From Sphingomonadaceae bacterium (GTDB taxonomy: Bacteria > Pseudomonadota > Alphaproteobacteria > Sphingomonadales > Sphingomonadaceae): a DNA stretch of 37,570 nt. The position numbers were made by a program, and so were the translations under genes. Shown here piece after piece: positions 32,957 through 37,570 of this stretch. Positions within the stretch are counted from its first letter, which is position 1. Each line of letters starts with the position of its first letter. The notes under the pieces were generated by a model, which saw nothing but the letters and a program-made list of their open reading frames with translations, was not told the DNA's origin and did not search any database. The stretch spans positions 1 through 37,570 of the forward strand of contig JASBUR010000034.1 of assembly GCA_030147805.1 (NCBI GenBank), given 5' to 3'.

Positions 32957-33754
32957 ATGATACCGACGGAATACAGGGGAGGCGTATCGACCGCGCGTGA
33001 CCTCGTCGGCTCGGCCATTCAGCGTGCCGCGGCGCGGACCAACGTCGATTTCGGCTACCTGTTCAACCAGGCCAAGGTGGAGAGCGGCCTCGATCCCGAC
33101 GCGCGGGCGCGCACCTCGAGCGCGACCGGCCTGTTCCAGTTCATCGACCAGACCTGGCTCGGCACCGTCAAGAAGCACGGCGCCGCGCACGGCCTCGACT
33201 GGGCCGCCAACGCCATTCGCGGGGCCGGCGGCCGCTATGCCGTCGCCGATCCGGCGATGCGCCAGGCGATCCTCGACCTGCGCAACGATCCCGACGCGGC
33301 GAGCGCGATGGCCGCCGAGTTCGCGCGCGACAACCAGGCGACGCTCGAGGCCCAGCTCGATCGGCCGGTCGAATCGGTCGACCTCTATCTCGCGCATTTC
33401 CTCGGCGCGGCCGGCGCCTCGGACTTCCTGCGCGCGCATGACGCCGCTCCCGACGCCGACGCGGCGTCGCTGATGCCCGCCGCGGCGCGCGCCAACCGCA
33501 ACGTCTTCTACGATCGCGACGGCGCGCCGCGCAGCTTCGCCGAAATCCGCAACCGCTTCGCCGCCAAGATCGGCGGTTCGGCGGCGATGCCGCCCGCGCC
33601 GGCACGATCGTTCGCCGACGTCGAGCTCGCGACCAATGAATTCCTGCCGGTCCGGCCCGCGCAGCTCGCCGCGGTGACGGGCAAGCTGCCGACCGCGCCG
33701 ACGCCGCAATATGCGCGGCTCGCCTACCTGATGCTTGCGGAGCTGGGAGCCTGA
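32957..33754 (+). CDS. Flagellum-associated lytic transglycosylase (SLT domain)
   Basis: A 265-residue protein. The soluble lytic transglycosylase motif is at residues 34-60: AKVESGLDPDAR with the catalytic Glu42, then SSATGLFQFIDQTWL. A helical C-terminal region follows (PVESVDLYLAHFLGAAGASDFL). There is no Sec signal or membrane segment. This suggests export through the flagellar type III apparatus, unlike SltF of Rhodobacter, which as I recall has a signal. It likely supplies the wall-cutting activity that FlgJ here lacks. It overlaps flhA by one base (TGATG) and has its own sigma-54 promoter. Confidence 0.85.
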   Translation: MIPTEYRGGVSTARDLVGSAIQRAAARTNVDFGYLFNQAKVESGLDPDARARTSSATGLFQFIDQTWLGTVKKHGAAHGLDWAANAIRGAGGRYAVADPAMRQAILDLRNDPDAASAMAAEFARDNQATLEAQLDRPVESVDLYLAHFLGAAGASDFLRAHDAAPDADAASLMPAAARANRNVFYDRDGAPRSFAEIRNRFAAKIGGSAAMPPAPARSFADVELATNEFLPVRPAQLAAVTGKLPTAPTPQYARLAYLMLAELGA

Positions 33755-35865
33755 TGCTGCGACAGATCAACCTCGGCGTGTGGATGAGCGCCGGCCGCGG
33801 CGCCATCCTGCCGCTCGCGACGCTGATGCTCGTCATGCTGATGGTGGTGCCGATCCCGGCGTCGCTGCTCGACGTCGGCTTCATCATCAACATCATGATC
33901 AGCCTCGCGGTGCTGATGGTCGCGCTCAACGCCGCCAAGCCGCTCGACTTCTCGTCCTTCCCGACGGTGCTGCTGTTCGCCACGCTGCTTCGGCTTGCGC
34001 TCAACGTCGCCTCGACGCGCGTCGTGCTGGTCAGCGGCCATGAAGGCACCGCGGCGGCCGGGCAGGTCATCGAGGCCTTCGGCCATTTCCTGATCGGCGG
34101 CGACTATGCCGTCGGCATCTTCGTCTTCCTCATCCTGATGATCATCAACCTCGTCGTCATCACCAAGGGCGCGGGCCGCGTCGCCGAGGTGTCGGCGCGC
34201 TTCACGCTCGATGCGATGCCCGGCAAGCAGATGGCGATCGACGCCGACCTCAACGCCGGGCTGATGACCCCCGAGGAAGCCAAGGCGCGCCGCCAGGAGG
34301 TGGCGACCGAGGCCGATTTCTACGGCTCGATGGACGGTGCCTCGAAGTTCGTGAAGGGCGACGCCGTCGCCGGCGTGCTCATTCTCGTCATCAACATCGT
34401 CGGCGGGCTGGTGCTCGGCACCGTCAGCCACGGCCTGTCGCTCGCCGATGCCGCCGAGACCTATATCCTGCTGTCGATCGGCGATGCGCTCGTCGCCTCG
34501 GTGCCGGCGCTGCTGCTCTCGATCGCCGCCGCGTCGATCGTCACGCGCGTCTCGTCGCCGCTCGACCTGTCGGGGCAGATCACCAGCCAGTTCGGATCGA
34601 GCCGCGCCTGGCTGCCGGTGGCGGGCATCCTGACCGTGCTGGGGCTGCTGCCGGGCATGCCGCACCTGATCGTGCTCACCGCCGCGGCGCTTGCGGGCTA
34701 CGTCGCCTGGAAGCTGTTCCAGGCCGAACGCCGCAAGCCCGCCGCCGGCGCCGCCGAGCTCGACATCCTCGCGCCCGCGGTCTCGTCGAGCACGATCGGC
34801 TGGGACGAGGTCAGCGACAATGCGATCATCGGGCTCGAACTCGGCTACGGCCTCATCGGGCTGGTCGACGAGCGCAAGGGCGCGCCGCTGATGGCGCGCA
34901 TCACCGGCATCCGCAAACAGCTGTCGCGCGAACTCGGCTTCGTCGTGCCGCTGGTGCGCGTGCGCGACGAGCTCGGCCTCGGGCCGAACAGCTATCGCAT
35001 CACCGTCGCCGGCGTCGTCCACGGCGAGGACGAGATCTGGCCCGAGGACCTGCTCGCGCTCGACGCCGGCGGCGCGCTCGATCGCGTCGAGGGGCGCGAG
35101 GTCAAGGACCCGACCTTCGGGCTCGACGCGGTGTGGATCGCCCCCGCGAAGCGCGCCGACGCCGTCGTCGCCGGTTACACCGTCGTCGACCCGTCGACCG
35201 TCGTCGCGACTCATCTCAACCATATCGTCGCGACCTCGGCCGCCGAGCTGTTCGGGCTCGACGAGGCGCAGAAGCTGCTCGACGCGCTCAAGGAAATCTC
35301 GCCGCAGCTCGTCGCCGGGCTGACGCCGCAGCCGCTGCCGCTCGCCTCGATCGCCGCGCTGTGCCGCGCGCTGCTCGCCGAAGGGATTCCGCTGAAGGAC
35401 TTCCGCCGCATCGCCGAGGCGATGGTCGACGCCGCGCAGGAGGAGAGCGACCCGGTGCGGCTGCTCGAGGCGGTGCGCCATCGCATCGGCGCGCTCATCG
35501 TCCAGACGGTGGTGCCGATCCGCATGCCGCTCCCCGTGCTGACGCTCGACACCGGGCTCGAAAGCCTCATCCACCAGGCGATCCGCGCCGGGCAGGGGGC
35601 TGCGCACCCGATCGAGCCGGCGCTCGGCCAGCGCATCGTCCAGGCAGTCGGCGAGGCCGCGGGGCCGCTGCTGTCGCAGGCGCAGCGCTTCGCCATCGTC
35701 ACCTCGCCGATCGCCCGCCGGGCGCTGTCCCGGCTGCTGGCGCCGCACCTGCGCGAGGTGCCGGTGCTGTCGTTCCTCGAGATCCCCGACGGCAAGCCCG
35801 TCGAGGTCGTTGCGGTGATCGGCGGCGGCGTCCCGCAGCTGCCGCATCAGGAGATGGCGGCATGA
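33754..35865 (+). CDS. flhA: Flagellar type III export gate protein FlhA
   Basis: The protein has 703 residues. The N-terminal half has about eight membrane helices, with the FHIPEP-type stretch LRLALNVASTRVVL and the cytoplasmic loop KGAGRVAEVSARFTLDAMPGKQMAIDADLNAGL. The C-terminal cytoplasmic domain (about residues 340-700) carries the chaperone/substrate docking region. The length is normal. It is the energy-coupling gate of the flagellar exporter. flhB is not present in the window. Confidence 0.97.
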   Translation: MLRQINLGVWMSAGRGAILPLATLMLVMLMVVPIPASLLDVGFIINIMISLAVLMVALNAAKPLDFSSFPTVLLFATLLRLALNVASTRVVLVSGHEGTAAAGQVIEAFGHFLIGGDYAVGIFVFLILMIINLVVITKGAGRVAEVSARFTLDAMPGKQMAIDADLNAGLMTPEEAKARRQEVATEADFYGSMDGASKFVKGDAVAGVLILVINIVGGLVLGTVSHGLSLADAAETYILLSIGDALVASVPALLLSIAAASIVTRVSSPLDLSGQITSQFGSSRAWLPVAGILTVLGLLPGMPHLIVLTAAALAGYVAWKLFQAERRKPAAGAAELDILAPAVSSSTIGWDEVSDNAIIGLELGYGLIGLVDERKGAPLMARITGIRKQLSRELGFVVPLVRVRDELGLGPNSYRITVAGVVHGEDEIWPEDLLALDAGGALDRVEGREVKDPTFGLDAVWIAPAKRADAVVAGYTVVDPSTVVATHLNHIVATSAAELFGLDEAQKLLDALKEISPQLVAGLTPQPLPLASIAALCRALLAEGIPLKDFRRIAEAMVDAAQEESDPVRLLEAVRHRIGALIVQTVVPIRMPLPVLTLDTGLESLIHQAIRAGQGAAHPIEPALGQRIVQAVGEAAGPLLSQAQRFAIVTSPIARRALSRLLAPHLREVPVLSFLEIPDGKPVEVVAVIGGGVPQLPHQEMAA

Positions 35866-35904
35866 TCCTGATTTGTCGCGATTTACGCTTCAGGGAGGCC
35901 TCGA

Positions 35905-36636
35905 ATGGCGCTCAGTGATCCGATCGAGGCGCCGATGACCTATCGGCGGCCGGCGCTCCGCCCGAACCCCGAGGCGCTGGCGCGCCAGCACATGCCGCTG
36001 GTCCGCAAGATCGCCTGGCACGTCCATGGCAATGTCGCGTCGGCGATCGAGGTCGAGGACCTGATCCAGATCGGCATGGTCGCGCTCGTCGAGGCAGCCA
36101 ACCTCTATCAGGACCAGGGCCACGCCTTCTCGACCTACGCGACGATCCGTATCCGCGGCGCGATGATCGATCATCTGCGCCGGCAGGCGACGATCTGCCG
36201 CTCGGCGATGGGGCGCCGCAAGGAGCTCGCCGCCGTCCGCGCCCGGCTCGAAAGCCGTCTCGGCCGTGCGCCGGTCGAATCCGAAATGGCCGCCGAGATG
36301 CAGCTGGCGCCGGCAGCCTACCGCGAGCTGGTCGACGCCAGCCAGGCGACGCAGCACAGCTCGATCGACGATCTCTACTCGGACCAGTCGATGTGGTTCG
36401 CCGACGAGGACGAACTCGCCGACAGCATCGTCGAGAACAAGGCGCTCAAGGAAGCGCTCGCCGCCTGCATCGGCGAGCTGCCCGAGCGCGAGGCGCTGGT
36501 GCTGCAGCTCTATTTCGTCGAGGAAATGAACCTCGAGGAGATCGGCCAGGTGCTCGACGTTGGCGCCGCGCGCGTCTGCCAGCTCAAGAAGGCGGCCACC
36601 GACCGGCTGCGCGAGAAACTCGCCGCCTGGCGGTAG
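35905..36636 (+). CDS. fliA: Flagellar sigma factor FliA (sigma-28)
   Basis: The protein has 243 residues. Sigma region 2 (HMPLVRKIAWHVHGNVASAIEVEDLIQIGMVALVEAANLY, FSTYATIRIRGAMIDHLRR), region 3 (RRKELAAVRARLESRLGRAPVESEMA) and region 4 (LPEREALVLQLYFVEEMNLEEIGQVLDVGAARVCQLKKAA) are all present. A strong AGGGAGG site precedes the ATG. It drives late flagellar genes, including very likely the motAB and flgM promoters here, and is the target of FlgM. Confidence 0.96.
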   Translation: MALSDPIEAPMTYRRPALRPNPEALARQHMPLVRKIAWHVHGNVASAIEVEDLIQIGMVALVEAANLYQDQGHAFSTYATIRIRGAMIDHLRRQATICRSAMGRRKELAAVRARLESRLGRAPVESEMAAEMQLAPAAYRELVDASQATQHSSIDDLYSDQSMWFADEDELADSIVENKALKEALAACIGELPEREALVLQLYFVEEMNLEEIGQVLDVGAARVCQLKKAATDRLREKLAAWR

Positions 36637-36666
36637 CTACGCTCCGGATCGTCGCGGCCTGAGATC

Positions 36667-36724
36667 CCCTCTCCCCTCGTGGAAGAGGGAGGGGCCCATG
36701 CGCCAGCATGGGAGGGTGAGGGGG
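36667..36724. repeat. Palindromic CCCCTC/GAGGGG repeat after fliA
   Basis: CCCCTCTCCC pairs imperfectly with GGGAGGG and GAGGGG, and an inner hairpin CCCATG/CATGGG lies at 36696-36713. From memory, such elements are dispersed in alphaproteobacterial genomes. Being 30 bp after the fliA stop, it may also end transcription of the flhA-fliA operon. Confidence 0.5.
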
Positions 36725-36855
36725 CGAGCGCACAGCGCGAGAAGCTCGCCGCCCGCGTGGTCAACGGGAGGGCTCGGGACGCCGGCGGGTCGCGGCTCGC
36801 CGTAAGCCCCGGAGCGTAGCCGCCCTGGGTCACGCACCCGCCCTTTCCACCGACC

Positions 36856-36961
36856 GTCATCCTGACGAACGTCAGGATCTCGCGTAGCAGAAATCCCGCG
36901 TCGAGCCTGCGCTGATGGCTGTCGCCGCTCGCGCGGAGATCCTGACGTTCGTCAGGATGAC
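36856..36961. repeat. REP/BIME-like paired palindrome
   Basis: Two 26-bp arms (36856-36881 and 36936-36961) are perfect reverse complements of each other, 54 bp apart. Each arm itself folds as a hairpin, ATCCTGAC with GTCAGGAT around a 4-nt loop. Two head-to-head palindromic units with a short spacer are the structure of bacterial interspersed mosaic elements, which are mobilised by RAYT transposases. No such gene is in the window. Confidence 0.7.
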
Positions 36962-37040
36962 GCCCTGCAAAGGGGGCGAGGAATGTCAGGCGACCGGCCT
37001 GTCGTCACCGGCCCGCGCCGTCGCGTCCGCCCGACAAGAA

Positions 37041-37070
37041 GAACCCCGCCGTGTCGCCACGGCGGGGTTC
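37041..37070 (-). terminator. Rho-independent terminator of the flagellin gene
   Basis: A perfect 13-bp stem (GAACCCCGCCGTG / CACGGCGGGGTTC) with a TCGC loop lies 22 bp after the flagellin stop. On the minus strand it is followed by TTCTTG. Confidence 0.88.
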
Positions 37071-37092
37071 TGCGCTGTTGCCGCTATTGGCC

Positions 37093-37570
37093 TTAGCGGA
37101 GGAGGCTCATCACGCCCTGGGCGCTCTGGTTGGCCTGCGCGAGCATCGCGGTCGAGGCCTGGCTGAGCACCTGCGACTTGGCGAGCTGCGTGGTCTCCGA
37201 CGAGAAGTCGGCGTCCTCGATCCGCGAGCGGGCGTCGGACAGGTTGGTGACCGTGCTCGACAGGTTGTTGACGACCGATTCGAGGCGGCTCTGGCCGGCG
37301 CCGAGCGTGGCGCGCGTCGTGTTCACCGCGGTCAGCATCGTGTCGACGTTGGTGATCGTCGTGCCGGCGGCAGCGGCGCTGGTCACGTCGAGGCCGGTGG
37401 CGGTCAGGTTGGTGCCGTCGATCGCCTTGACGGTCAGCGTGACCTTGTCGGCGGCGGCGGTGCCGGTCTGGACGGCGACCGAGACGTCGGTGCCCGCGGT
37501 CTTGCTGAACAGCGTCACGCCGTTGAACTTCGAGTTCGTCAGCACGTCGTCGATCTGCAGGCGCAGCTCG
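37093..37570 (-). CDS. fliC: Flagellin, C-terminal part (5' end outside window)
   Basis: The frame runs off the right edge, so about 158 C-terminal residues are seen. It reads FNGVTLFS near the left end of the visible part, then a variable middle, and ends with the flagellin D1/D0 signature [65 protein letters not shown]. These match the conserved C-terminus of bacterial flagellin. Its promoter lies outside the window. A strong terminator follows. Confidence 0.95.
   Translation of the reverse strand, partial: ELRLQIDDVLTNSKFNGVTLFSKTAGTDVSVAVQTGTAAADKVTLTVKAIDGTNLTATGLDVTSAAAAGTTITNVDTMLTAVNTTRATLGAGQSRLESVVNNLSSTVTNLSDARSRIEDADFSSETTQLAKSQVLSQASTAMLAQANQSAQGVMSLLR

Larger units (their letters stand above)
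36637..37040. other. Intergenic stretch between fliA and the flagellin gene
   Basis: About 400 bp without a supported gene; open frames here have no ribosome site. It holds two kinds of repetitive palindromic sequence, listed separately. A segment at 36737-36756 resembles the last codons of fliA, but this is probably due to GC-rich codons. Confidence 0.5.

Noticed and set aside
36737..36756. Segment resembling the 3' end of fliA, possible duplication
   Set aside because: The similarity covers only about 20 bp of GC-rich sequence and does not extend, so chance is likely.
1..37570. CRISPR arrays, insertion sequences, phage genes
   Set aside because: No regularly spaced direct repeats, transposase motifs or phage structural genes were seen. 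The only repeats are short palindromic intergenic elements.

Overview
This is a high-GC window with strong codon bias from a flagellated Gram-negative bacterium. Its character is that of an alphaproteobacterium, most likely a sphingomonad. The reasons are the split between sigma-54 and sigma-28 flagellar promoters, a FlgJ with only the rod domain, outer-membrane barrel genes next to an AsmA-type protein, and intergenic repeats of a kind I remember from Sphingomonadaceae. The taxonomic call is inference.

Left part (1-7831): the 3' end of a cyclopropane-fatty-acid-synthase-like methyltransferase, a small lipoprotein, an unknown exported protein, a tRNA-Gly(CCC), a very large AsmA-like envelope protein and two outer-membrane beta-barrel genes. 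Region 7832-8482 is a 650-bp regulatory stretch with a consensus sigma-54 promoter (8252-8267) and a weaker sigma-70-like promoter.

Middle (8483-19100): a tightly coupled operon of eight genes. It encodes a Tat-exported TldD-type metalloprotease, a TldE/PmbA partner, a DUF4159 protein, a MoxR AAA+ ATPase, a DUF58/vWA protein, a BatA-like membrane protein, a DUF4175-like membrane protein with a His/Asp-rich segment, and a GATase-like membrane protein. From DUF4159 onward most junctions are ATGA or TGATG overlaps. This is the best candidate for an under-described system: an exported peptidase pair with a dedicated AAA+/vWA maturation or envelope-stress module.

19097-20909 is a redox island. 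A SoxR regulator is divergent from a glyoxalase-fold protein and an isocitrate lyase/PEP mutase family enzyme, with a near-consensus SoxR box in a 19-bp-spacer promoter between them.

Right part (20906-37570): flagellar genes. motAB lies on the minus strand behind a sigma-28-like promoter. flgBCDEFGHIJKL is one minus-strand operon in canonical order, behind a consensus sigma-54 promoter. flgA, flgM and a flgN-like gene run the other way. A second sigma-54 operon carries a lytic transglycosylase, flhA and fliA. The 3' end of a flagellin gene closes the window. The layout implies a hierarchy: sigma-54 makes hook-basal-body parts, FlhA and FliA; FliA (sigma-28) then makes motor and FlgM, and FlgM holds FliA back until the hook is finished. 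Three convergent gene pairs in the window end on one shared CTAG tetranucleotide.
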